IMG/VR virus record: IMGVR_UViG_3300006917_000138
Location: 1 to 25,363 of that record
Reading direction: 5' to 3' (one strand)
DNA: 25,363 nucleotides
Source: a virus
Shown: positions 12,730 to 19,186 of the stretch, piece after piece
Layout of the letters: every line of letters starts with the position of its first letter
Numbering within the stretch: position 1 is the stretch's first letter
The notes under the pieces: generated by a model
Seen by the model: only the letters and a program-made list of their open reading frames with translations
Database searches by the model: none
Told to the model about the DNA's origin: nothing
Position numbers and translations under genes: made by a program

Positions 12730-12804
12730 TTAGCGGAACAATCTGCGGGCAATCTCAACCGCAGCGCAAGCCACAATGATGATGAACACCGACTGGGTAA
12801 TCAT
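12730..12804 (-). CDS. 24-aa hydrophobic micropeptide
   Basis: ATG 12804 in an ATGA overlap with the PP-loop gene stop, ending TAA at 12730. Sequence MITQSVFIIIVACAAVEIAR then RLFR: one membrane helix plus a basic end. It lies 35 nt before the transporter start and may be a small membrane partner or a coupling leader peptide. Short, so uncertain. Confidence 0.45.
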   Translation of the reverse strand: MITQSVFIIIVACAAVEIARRLFR

Positions 12805-13658
12805 TCTTCAAACGCCAAAAAACGCTCATCGCAACCGCTGCACAAGATGCCACTCTTGGATGGTTTCTGCTTATTGCCACCCCATCCCCAACGGCAACGC
12901 TCTAACCCAGCAGCCTCAACTTCTTTTTCAAGTTCACGGATCTCAGCAGCAACCTCTGGAAACCAAAAGGCAATCTCATCTAACTCTCCTGGCTTAGCAA
13001 AGGCCCCACACAAACACTCACCCGACATATGGAGAGTGTCACTTGCTAAGTTGCGTGGAATATCGGGATTCAACTCTCGATACCAACCTAAATCATTTTT
13101 AGTCCAATGAACCATCGGGCTAATCCACACAATACTTCCAGTCACATTTACCTCTGGGACATTTGCGCGACGACTCGACTCGTCTCGACGACGGCCAGCC
13201 AAATAAATGATGCGTTGTTTGCGAGGTTCTTTGACGTAATCGCGTCGAACCTTCATCAGACCACGTTCTTTGAGCCGTTGGTACATTTTGAAATGCATTG
13301 CTGGGCCGGGGAATCCCTGATCTAAAACAAGTTCACGATAAGTGCTACCCGGAGGTGGATGCTCCTCAATCAAGGGAAGATTCCAGCTTGCGCAAGTGTC
13401 CCGTACAAACTGGCGAGTTTGTTCGATTCCGATTCCCGTATTCACATGCACCGCACAGTCAACCCAATTTCGAAATAAGTGGGTCATTGTTGTGGAGTCA
13501 TTGCCACCCGAATACAAGGCGCATTTCTTCACAATCTCGCGGTCACCAACATACATTTCAATGGCATCATTGATAATTCTCCAAGATTCTTTCACCAAAT
13601 TTGCAATGTGGTCTTCTCTGTAATTTTGGTTACCCGAAATATCTGTATCGTAAATCAT
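12801..13658 (-). CDS. PP-loop ATPase, PAPS-reductase-like (I)
   Basis: 285 aa, ATG 13658 with GAGGAGA upstream. PP-loop CALYSGGNDSTTM (about 46-58), then HVNTGIGIEQTRQFVRDTC, 'STYRELVLDQGFPGPAMHFK', AGRRRDESSRRA, a Cys pair ECLCGAF and a C-terminal WGWGGN...CSGC. This is the phage type of the phosphoadenosine phosphosulfate reductase/adenine-nucleotide hydrolase superfamily, also the fold of QueC and DndC. It differs from the second PP-loop protein at 10422 in nearly all motifs, so it is not a recent duplicate. The role is unknown; the position suggests involvement in the modification cassette. Confidence 0.8.
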   Translation of the reverse strand: MIYDTDISGNQNYREDHIANLVKESWRIINDAIEMYVGDREIVKKCALYSGGNDSTTMTHLFRNWVDCAVHVNTGIGIEQTRQFVRDTCASWNLPLIEEHPPPGSTYRELVLDQGFPGPAMHFKMYQRLKERGLMKVRRDYVKEPRKQRIIYLAGRRRDESSRRANVPEVNVTGSIVWISPMVHWTKNDLGWYRELNPDIPRNLASDTLHMSGECLCGAFAKPGELDEIAFWFPEVAAEIRELEKEVEAAGLERCRWGWGGNKQKPSKSGILCSGCDERFLAFEE

Positions 13659-13807
13659 TTGCGTCTCCTCACCTTCAAATCCTCAAGCCTGCGCCACGCC
13701 TCATACGCCTCCCGCAAGGCCTGCGGCACAAAACCCCTATCGTTCACAAGGATCTTGTGCCGCCTAGCCCAACGGCGAATCTCCCGATCAGAATGGGGGC
13801 TGCTCAT
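13655..13807 (-). CDS. Lsr2-like DNA-binding protein (50 aa)
   Basis: ATG 13807, overlapping the SSB end by 20 nt and the next start by 4 nt; the longer frame to 13894 is a shadow of SSB. SDREIRRWARRHKILVNDRG and FVPQALREAYEAWRR match the C-terminal DNA-binding domain of Lsr2 (IR.WA...G..V..RGR.P..v..AY), an actinobacterial nucleoid silencer. The usual RGR minor-groove clasp reads DRGF here, so binding may be altered. No dimerisation domain; possibly a dominant-negative or small regulator. Confidence 0.75.
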   Translation of the reverse strand: MSSPHSDREIRRWARRHKILVNDRGFVPQALREAYEAWRRLEDLKVRRRK

Positions 13808-14228
13808 CAACAATCTTCCCACCAAGAGAAGCCACCACATCAGCAGCAGACAACGGATTAGCCAACTGCTCCCGACCCTGACGGCGCTCCACACGACTCA
13901 CAGAAGCCTTCTGATTCGACAACGCCACACCAACCTCGCTGGCAACAAGTTCCCAACCGCGCTGCTCCTGACCGTCCTTGTCGTACACGGTCTCCTTCAA
14001 CTCCCCGGACACAATCACCTTCGTGCCCTTCGCAAGGGACTCAGCAACATGCTCGGCTAGCGCACGCCACGCCGTCACCCGATACCACGTCGTCTCACCA
14101 TCAGTCCACTGGCCGTCCTTCTGCACACGCTTCGACACAGCCACACTGAACTTCGCCACACCCACACCGCTAGGCAAGAACTTCAACTCAGGTTCCCGAC
14201 CCACATTCCCAACAATCACTGTTGACAT
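13788..14228 (-). CDS. ssb: Single-stranded DNA-binding protein
   Basis: 146 aa, ATG 14228 with AGGAGA upstream. OB-fold signatures: TVIVGNVGREPELKFLPSG, VAKFSVAVSKR, ETTWYRVTAWRALAEHVAES, LAKGTKVIVSGELKE, GWELVASEVG. A shortened linker leads to the acidic tip DEQPPF, the site where SSB recruits partners. It acts with the annealing protein and exonuclease encoded just upstream. Confidence 0.93.
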   Translation of the reverse strand: MSTVIVGNVGREPELKFLPSGVGVAKFSVAVSKRVQKDGQWTDGETTWYRVTAWRALAEHVAESLAKGTKVIVSGELKETVYDKDGQEQRGWELVASEVGVALSNQKASVSRVERRQGREQLANPLSAADVVASLGGKIVDEQPPF

Positions 14229-14242
14229 GCTTTCTCTCCTAC

Positions 14243-14500
14243 TCAATTGGATTTCCGCAACCACCCTTGGGTCTCCGCATCACGGGGGTGAGTGGTGACC
14301 CAAAAGTGGCAGTCGTGGCACAGCGCCACACAATTGTCCCGATCAAGAATCGACCCGCCTCGGGCACGGGACAACAACTCATGCACCTCACTGGCGCGAG
14401 CTTGCTCACATCTAGCGCACACAGCATCTTCAAGCATCTCAGCGACCAGTTTCCTGCGTTCACGGTAGATGCGCTGCATCCGCAACGAACGATGCCTCAC
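14243..14500 (-). CDS. HNH endonuclease
   Basis: 85 aa, GTG 14500. Zinc-knuckle HNH core: CARCEQARASEVHELLSRAR, then GGSILDRDNCVALCHDCH and a trailing His in VTTHP. CxxC...CxxC supports the fold, His in EVHELL and Asn/Cys in RDNCVALC give the HNH residues. A basic N-terminal helix precedes it. Phage HNH proteins act in packaging or recombination; here it stands with ssb and the exonuclease. Confidence 0.85.
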   Translation of the reverse strand: MRHRSLRMQRIYRERRKLVAEMLEDAVCARCEQARASEVHELLSRARGGSILDRDNCVALCHDCHFWVTTHPRDAETQGWLRKSN

Positions 14501-14509
14501 AGCCCGCCC

Positions 14510-14674
14510 CTAAAACAACGGCACATCCCCACCATCAGCAGGCGACAACAATGTGCCATTGACCTGAATCGTGGTATTGCCACCACGAATCCACCAGAAA
14601 TTCGGCTCATCACCAGGGCACACCACCTGAAACATCTTCCCTTGAAACATCACCGGCTGGCGGGGTTTGAACAC
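14510..14674 (-). CDS. Small hypothetical beta-rich protein (54 aa)
   Basis: GTG 14674 with GAGGA 4 nt upstream; overlaps the exonuclease C-terminus by 65 nt, ends TAG at 14510. Reads as strands: FKPRQPVMFQGKMFQVV, PNFWWIRGGNTTIQV, LLSPADGGDVPLF. A start at ATG 14635 would shorten the overlap. No family recognised. Confidence 0.5.
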   Translation of the reverse strand: MFKPRQPVMFQGKMFQVVCPGDEPNFWWIRGGNTTIQVNGTLLSPADGGDVPLF

Positions 14675-15554
14675 TTTTCCTCACATCTATCCGCTGGAAT
14701 GGGCCTTCTTCCCTCATTATCTCAACCCAACGGACAACCACACCATCATCGGTGACACCTTCCACGCCGTCCAAGTGTTGCCGTGCCCCCTCTTTCACCG
14801 CTGTCCACTTCTTGATTGCCTCATTCGCTTCCACATACACGCCCGCAGCGGCAGCAGGTTCACCTTCGATACGCCCGCTAGGGGTGTCGTCACGGCGGCA
14901 AGAGAAATAGAACTGGCAGAACCTTCGACACATTTCACGCGGCCAGTCCTTTGACGCCTCCTCATTATGTTTCACCGCGTAAATAATGTCCTCAATGAAC
15001 GCATCGGAGAAACGAACATTCGTCTCATCAAACGGCAACTCCACCACGAACGGCAACTCATCCCGACCCGAACGGTCAAGATACGCCACACGAATCAACG
15101 GATCAGGCTTCAAAACCCCTGCCTGCACCAAACCCAGCGCGTACAAGGTGACCTGCCGGACATGATTCTCATCCACACCGATGCGCTTGCGGTAGGCAAG
15201 GTCGGCTACCGTTTTGAAATCGGTGACCGAGTTCTCGTCAACATCAACCTCATCAGCATGACCAGTAATGACCACCCCGCTAGGTAACGTGATAGACACC
15301 TCAACCTCATGGCGAAGATTCGGGTTGACGGCAGCGCGTGCCTCTTGGATTCCCTTGTGTATAGCTGTTCCAAGAATCGCAGCCAAGCTTGATGATTCAC
15401 GATCAGGGACTGCCCCGATGGTGACACGTCTGGCGCGTTCACGGCATACCAGGTCGGATGGGCCGAGGATGCCGGATTGGGCTTGTTGAGACCTGTCGCT
15501 GCCCCTGTCGTGTTCGAGTAGGTCTGCCCTGAACGTGGCTGCCCAGTCATTCAC
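14610..15554 (-). CDS. Cas4/RecB-type PD-(D/E)XK exonuclease
   Basis: 314 aa from GTG 15554 with GGAGGA upstream, overlapping the annealing protein stop by 8 nt. The frame continues upstream to 15668 as a shadow. Motifs: LGPSDLVCRERARR (first Cys), LGTAIHKGIQEA, HADEVDVDENSVTDFKTV (catalytic D...DxK), HVRQVTLYALGLVQAG (QxxxY), and C-terminal CRRFCQFYFSC. Four cysteines in the Cas4/AddB arrangement predict a 4Fe-4S cluster. It would resect DNA ends for annealing by the upstream Rad52-type protein. Confidence 0.85.
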   Translation of the reverse strand: MNDWAATFRADLLEHDRGSDRSQQAQSGILGPSDLVCRERARRVTIGAVPDRESSSLAAILGTAIHKGIQEARAAVNPNLRHEVEVSITLPSGVVITGHADEVDVDENSVTDFKTVADLAYRKRIGVDENHVRQVTLYALGLVQAGVLKPDPLIRVAYLDRSGRDELPFVVELPFDETNVRFSDAFIEDIIYAVKHNEEASKDWPREMCRRFCQFYFSCRRDDTPSGRIEGEPAAAAGVYVEANEAIKKWTAVKEGARQHLDGVEGVTDDGVVVRWVEIMREEGPFQRIDVRKSVQTPPAGDVSREDVSGGVPW

Positions 15555-16053
15555 TTGTCTCCTCCGTGATTGATACAACGGTTGGTTCTTCTGGTTTGAC
15601 GAGGGTGTCACGCACCACCGCGCTAGTCGTGCCATCCTTATAGAGCGACAAGCCGAACTGGTCACCAAGGTTCACGGCGGCACGTTTGAATGCCTGTGAT
15701 TCAGCGGTTTTGATTGCCATATCGTGCGCATCGGCACGGGACGGGTTGTTCTGTGAGTCGCCCGCAGCGGCTTCGGTGTAAGTGGCGAAAGTCCAGTTGG
15801 CGTGGACGGTGAGTTTCACGGTGGCGCGGTAGGCGACAGTCCACCGGGATTTGCCGTCACGCTGCGTCTCGGACTCAAAAATCTGTTCCAGCGCAATCAG
15901 TTCGGCTGACCAGCCGAGGAATCCGAATACGCGGTTCAGGTGGGCGCGAACATCCCACGCTTCAAGGTGTGAGAATCCTTTGCCGTCTTTGCCGACTCGG
16001 GTGGGGTTGATGGGTTTCAGCAGTTGGTCGTACTGCTCTTTTGTCACACTCAT
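15547..16053 (-). CDS. Rad52/Rad22-family single-strand annealing protein
   Basis: 168 aa, ATG 16053 with GAGGAGGA upstream. It begins EQYDQLLKPINPTRVGKDGK, then 'FSHLEAWDVRAHLNRVFGFLGW' (the Rad52 LN..FG..GW motif), RWTVAYRATVKLTV and 'AHDMAIKTAESQAFKRAAVN' with LGDQFG (the A.TdA.KRA...G..lG signature). It anneals ssDNA and pairs with the exonuclease that follows in an overlapping reading order. First gene of the recombination unit. Confidence 0.9.
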   Translation of the reverse strand: MSVTKEQYDQLLKPINPTRVGKDGKGFSHLEAWDVRAHLNRVFGFLGWSAELIALEQIFESETQRDGKSRWTVAYRATVKLTVHANWTFATYTEAAAGDSQNNPSRADAHDMAIKTAESQAFKRAAVNLGDQFGLSLYKDGTTSAVVRDTLVKPEEPTVVSITEETSE

Positions 16054-16115
16054 GGTTCCTCCTCAGGTGGTGTGCTAGGGTGGACAGTATCATAATCTAG
16101 CGGGAAAGTGAGGCT
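16054..16115. promoter_or_regulatory. Divergent promoter region
   Basis: Only 62 nt separate the divergent starts at 16053 (-) and 16116 (+). A minus-strand TATGATACT element at about 16089-16097 could be a -10 hexamer; TGATACTGT recurs at about 18621-18629 upstream of the small HTH gene. CATAAT serves the plus strand. No good -35 is seen for either. The short gap suggests that the HTH protein controls both sides. Confidence 0.45.
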
Positions 16116-16403
16116 ATGACACTCCAAGAGGAAGCCATCAGGCTTCAAACCGAAATGAAACAAGCAACCCAACACATGCGCGACCTGAACAGGCAACGCC
16201 AAGAAGTGTTCCTAGCGCTACACAGGCAAGGCATGACCCCACGGGCAATAGCCAAACTCGTTGGCGTCAACCACTCCATCATCTACAAAGTACTTGAACG
16301 CGCTGGCTACGAACCCGAATACTCATTCAAGGCAGCCCACCTGCGCAAACAAACCCAACGCATGATCGTGGAAAAAGCTCGGATAAAGATGGCTAAAAGA
16401 TAA
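16116..16403 (+). CDS. Helix-turn-helix regulator, only plus-strand gene
   Basis: 95 aa, ATG 16116 with GTGAGG upstream. A long charged N-terminal helix (LQEEAIRLQTEMKQATQHMR) precedes a resolvase/sigma-4-like HTH: LALHRQGMTPRAIAKLVGVN then HSIIYKVLERAGY. The C-terminus is strongly basic. It is divergent from the recombination operon and convergent with the endolysin gene (stops 6 nt apart). A repressor or switch protein is plausible. Confidence 0.75.
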   Translation: MTLQEEAIRLQTEMKQATQHMRDLNRQRQEVFLALHRQGMTPRAIAKLVGVNHSIIYKVLERAGYEPEYSFKAAHLRKQTQRMIVEKARIKMAKR

Positions 16404-16409
16404 TCAGGG

Positions 16410-16910
16410 TTACTTCACTGCGGGCGGGACACGATCCCCAGCCACATAGCGAAGATGCCACGGCTCGGACTGTGATTCCCAACTGAACCCGAACCGCGCT
16501 GCGTTCGCCAACAACCACGCCAGTTTGCGTTCACTCATTGAAGCAATATCGATTGCTAAACCCCAGCCGTGAAATGAAGTGCCGGGAACAGCGACACCTG
16601 CTTTGCGGGGCTTCAACCACCAGTCCTTGCCCTGATACTTCTCGTGGCGGGTGTCCCTCGGGGTGTTGTCATACCGTGCGAAAAACGCCTTCTCCTGAAT
16701 TTTCAAAGGCCGGTAAGTATCGACGTGACTTGTCGGTTTCAACCACAAGCGGCTCTTGCGGGCATCCTCACGCAGCGCTAGCCACGCCTGCGCAGCCAGA
16801 TGATGCAACTTCCCGCCAGGAATAGCACGCAGCAGGGCATCATCAACGAGGCCGTTGGTTTGCCCCTTCAAATCTTTCGGCAACACCACAGGCTTCACAG
16901 GCAGTTTCAT
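16410..16910 (-). CDS. VanY-type peptidase endolysin
   Basis: 166 aa, ATG 16910 in an ATGA overlap. Residues about 55-160 form the LAS-type D-Ala-D-Ala carboxypeptidase / L-Ala-D-Glu peptidase domain: TSHVDTYRPLKIQEKAF, then TSFHGWGLAIDIA with zinc ligands His114 and Asp121, and SEPWHLRYV with Glu149 and His152. No signal peptide, so it would need a holin. It cleaves peptidoglycan stem peptides at lysis. No separate cell-wall-binding domain; the N-terminal 50 residues are helical. Confidence 0.85.
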   Translation of the reverse strand: MKLPVKPVVLPKDLKGQTNGLVDDALLRAIPGGKLHHLAAQAWLALREDARKSRLWLKPTSHVDTYRPLKIQEKAFFARYDNTPRDTRHEKYQGKDWWLKPRKAGVAVPGTSFHGWGLAIDIASMSERKLAWLLANAARFGFSWESQSEPWHLRYVAGDRVPPAVK

Positions 16911-17185
16911 ATGCGTAGAGTACCCGCCCCTAGCGCTGCGTAAGCTGCCCCATCAACCCAATTGTCACGATGCTCAGGGGTGATTTGGGAACGCACCAGT
17001 TTCATTCCCGCTAGCATCGCTGCCACCGTGTGCGGTGCAATGGGTAATGGCAGGTCAAGCAGCGCCCCCCACACCTCCCCAATACGCCGAAAATCGTGCA
17101 ACGCATCCCCATACACGGCATTCCTGTCCGTGGACAAAAGCCGGCCAGCCTCAGTGAGAACCTCAGTGGCGTAATCGCCAGTCAC
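16907..17185 (-). CDS. DUF6378-like protein
   Basis: 92 aa, second of two tandem GTGs chosen because AGGAGG (17191-17196) is then 5 nt away. Pattern LTEAGRLLSTDRNAVYGDAL, FRRIGEVWGALL, VAAMLAGMKLVRSQITPEHR, DNWVDGAAYAALG is the phage DUF6378 pattern (DR...YG ... K..R ... DN..D). It resembles MazG-like helical nucleotide hydrolases but lacks the clear ExxE metal motif, so I claim no activity. Confidence 0.65.
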   Translation of the reverse strand: MTGDYATEVLTEAGRLLSTDRNAVYGDALHDFRRIGEVWGALLDLPLPIAPHTVAAMLAGMKLVRSQITPEHRDNWVDGAAYAALGAGTLRI

Positions 17186-17194
17186 CACAACCTC

Positions 17195-18352
17195 CTACAC
17201 GACAGCAATATCGGAAACAAACTCACCCAACCCTACAACGAACGTGAGAGTTCCCGGTGTTGACCATGATCCGCTGGTGTCCTCAAACCATTTCGACCCG
17301 CCATCGTTGGAGGGGCATTGCAGCCTCCACCACGGCCCCATGTCTTCCACCCGCAAATGGTGGCGGTGGGCGGTGACCCACACTCGCGGTTCCCTGCCGT
17401 TCTCGCGCAACAGGCGAATGGACTGACCGCGTAGCCAGTCCAATTCCTTATTGCCGCTAGGAATCTTGTGACCGTGGGTGAACGCCACAGGCACACCCGA
17501 CAGGTCATGCAGGACAGTCATCTCATCGTGTGGGATGACCCATTCGATAGGTTCATCGGCGAGAATCCTCTGTAGCGCATCGGCGAGGAACCCGTCAGCG
17601 GAGTCTGAGTCTGAGGTGAGGGACTTGCCCCCGGTTGAGCGTCGCATCCACTCCCCATGATTTGACAGGACAGTCACGACGGTCAGTTTGTTGGCTAGCG
17701 GAAGGAGCCTTTGAATGCCTTCCACATACAGGTCTAGCGCCGCTAGAAGCTGTTGTCTGAGGGTCAGTTCCACTGTGAACATTTGGGACTCGTAATGCCC
17801 CACACACCCCTCAATCGGGTCACCCATCAACGCGATACAAATATCGGAGACGGGAACCCCAGCCTTGCGTAACGCTTTCAATCTGCGCTCGGTGGCACGG
17901 AACGATTTCCTGACACGCTCCAGAACGCCCTGGAAGCCACCACCAGCGGATTTACCTATCTGCCAGTCAGCCCAGCACACGACCATAGTGCCAACGCCTG
18001 AGAATGGCTCCTGTGGTTTCCTAGGGGCATTCCTGCCTGACGCTAGAATCCGGGCAAAATCATCATCCGATAACAGCGCCGAGGCACACCTCTTGAACTG
18101 CGCCCGATACGAATACAACCAAATCAGGTCACGGTCACCATTCTCCAGCCGCTTCGACTGCTGCCACTTCGACATACGAACCGTGTCCCCCACCACCTGA
18201 AACACGGCAGGATCCAAACCAAACGAACGCAAAATAGGTGACCAGTCCGAGCCAATCGGCTCATCCAACGGCCCCGTCTCAAGGGTTCCCCCATCAAGAC
18301 CAATCTCAGCGCGAGCCTTCACCGGCTCCTCAAACTTGTCTTTCAAGCTCAT
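17195..18352 (-). CDS. Metallophosphoesterase
   Basis: 385 aa from ATG 18352 (ATGA overlap with the upstream stop). The calcineurin-like motif set is complete: WADWQIGK (about 127-134), MGDPIEG (about 176-182), SNHGEW (about 230-235), THGHKIPSG (about 293-301) and TAHRHH (about 327-332). Such phage enzymes act on DNA ends or nucleotides (Mre11/SbcD-like). An N-terminal segment of about 115 residues, including SKWQQSKRLENGDRDLIWLY, may bind DNA. It follows a small HTH gene, a pairing I recall from other actinophages. Confidence 0.85.
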   Translation of the reverse strand: MSLKDKFEEPVKARAEIGLDGGTLETGPLDEPIGSDWSPILRSFGLDPAVFQVVGDTVRMSKWQQSKRLENGDRDLIWLYSYRAQFKRCASALLSDDDFARILASGRNAPRKPQEPFSGVGTMVVCWADWQIGKSAGGGFQGVLERVRKSFRATERRLKALRKAGVPVSDICIALMGDPIEGCVGHYESQMFTVELTLRQQLLAALDLYVEGIQRLLPLANKLTVVTVLSNHGEWMRRSTGGKSLTSDSDSADGFLADALQRILADEPIEWVIPHDEMTVLHDLSGVPVAFTHGHKIPSGNKELDWLRGQSIRLLRENGREPRVWVTAHRHHLRVEDMGPWWRLQCPSNDGGSKWFEDTSGSWSTPGTLTFVVGLGEFVSDIAVV

Positions 18353-18597
18353 CGGGAACCACACTGCTTACGGCGGTGGCGGGACACTGACTGCAACCCC
18401 ACCGAATAGCCTTCCTCAGTGAGAATATCCGCTATCTTCGCATCAGAGAAACGGGACTTATCATCACTGGGCTTGTTGAAGTTATCGACAAGGAACTCGC
18501 GGTCACCCTGGTCTAGTTGGGTGAGGATGTGGCAGACGCGGCAGATGCTGCGCGGATAATGTGGCGGTTCATCCACAAGTTTTTCTCTGATACCCAC
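18349..18597 (-). CDS. Small HTH protein with Cys motif (82 aa)
   Basis: GTG 18597 with GAGGAGG about 5 nt upstream. SICRVCHILTQLDQGDREFL, then FSDAKIADILTEEGYSVGLQ and SVSRHRRKQC: a Cys pair followed by a predicted HTH. It overlaps the metallophosphoesterase start. It could be a small-terminase-like or regulatory DNA-binding protein; I prefer the neutral call. Confidence 0.7.
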   Translation of the reverse strand: MGIREKLVDEPPHYPRSICRVCHILTQLDQGDREFLVDNFNKPSDDKSRFSDAKIADILTEEGYSVGLQSVSRHRRKQCGSR

Positions 18598-18641
18598 AGT
18601 GACCTCCTCATTGTTGTGGACAACGAGGACAACAGTATCAC

Positions 18642-18884
18642 CTAACGGCGAACAATTTGATAAACAAAAGAGGCAACAGCCAAAATGGTTGCCACGCTAG
18701 GCAGCGCCCACACCCGACGCTCCAACTCCCGAACCCGCTTCTCGTGATCCGCGAGCGTCTTCGCCTGATTATCGGAAGCATCCCCCATGCGGTCAAGCCT
18801 AGCGACAATCGTATTCAGAATTTCCTTCTGTTCCCTCAACTCGTCCCACACGTCCCCCAAAGTGACAATGACTTGATGCTCCAT
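18642..18884 (-). CDS. Coiled-coil protein with C-terminal membrane helix (80 aa)
   Basis: ATG 18884 in a TGATG overlap with the upstream gene. Residues about 10-58 have heptad character (VWDELREQKEILNTIVARLD, DNQAKTLADHEKRVRELERR), followed by one membrane segment VATILAVASFVYQIV and RR. This plan matches small phage holin/lysis-associated or tail-membrane proteins of actinophages. Confidence 0.65.
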   Translation of the reverse strand: MEHQVIVTLGDVWDELREQKEILNTIVARLDRMGDASDNQAKTLADHEKRVRELERRVWALPSVATILAVASFVYQIVRR

Positions 18885-19186
18885 CACGCGCTCACCGTGC
18901 TGACCGTAATCTCAATCGTGTCATTCGGGGAAACAGTCTCAGTGATAGTCAACGCATTCCCCGCCGCATACCCGCTACCACCGGCAAACAACGTCACACT
19001 CGTGATAGGCGAATTAGACCCACCACCCGAACGAACCACCGTGAACTGCGCCCCCGAACCAGACCCACCCGAGGCCGTGTAAGTACGGGTAGAAGCACTA
19101 CCGAGCAAACCATTATCAGCGTAAGTGAACGTCAAAATGGAACCTGAAGGCACATCAGCGGAGACAGTGATAAGCCTGCGAGCCAT
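18884..19186 (-). CDS. Small virion decoration/fibre protein (100 aa)
   Basis: ATG 19186 in a TGATG overlap with the fibre gene. Almost all beta strand, rich in Ser/Gly/Thr with no charged helices (ASGGSGSGAQFTVVRSGGGS, VTLFAGGSGYAAGNALTI). The GGSGYAAGN piece recalls fibre beta-repeats. Likely a virion surface or fibre-tip part. Confidence 0.6.
   Translation of the reverse strand: MARRLITVSADVPSGSILTFTYADNGLLGSASTRTYTASGGSGSGAQFTVVRSGGGSNSPITSVTLFAGGSGYAAGNALTITETVSPNDTIEITVSTVSA

Noticed and set aside
12801-13658. Phosphorothioation (Dnd) system based on a DndC-like PP-loop enzyme
   Set aside because: No DndD/DndE or cysteine desulfurase is visible, and the motifs fit the general phage PAPS-reductase-like family rather than DndC specifically.
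15206-15550. Minus-strand frame starting ATGA-coupled at the Rad52-like stop
   Set aside because: Tempting because of the ATGA overlap, but the alternative frame from GTG 15554 carries the whole Cas4/RecB motif set, so this frame is a shadow.
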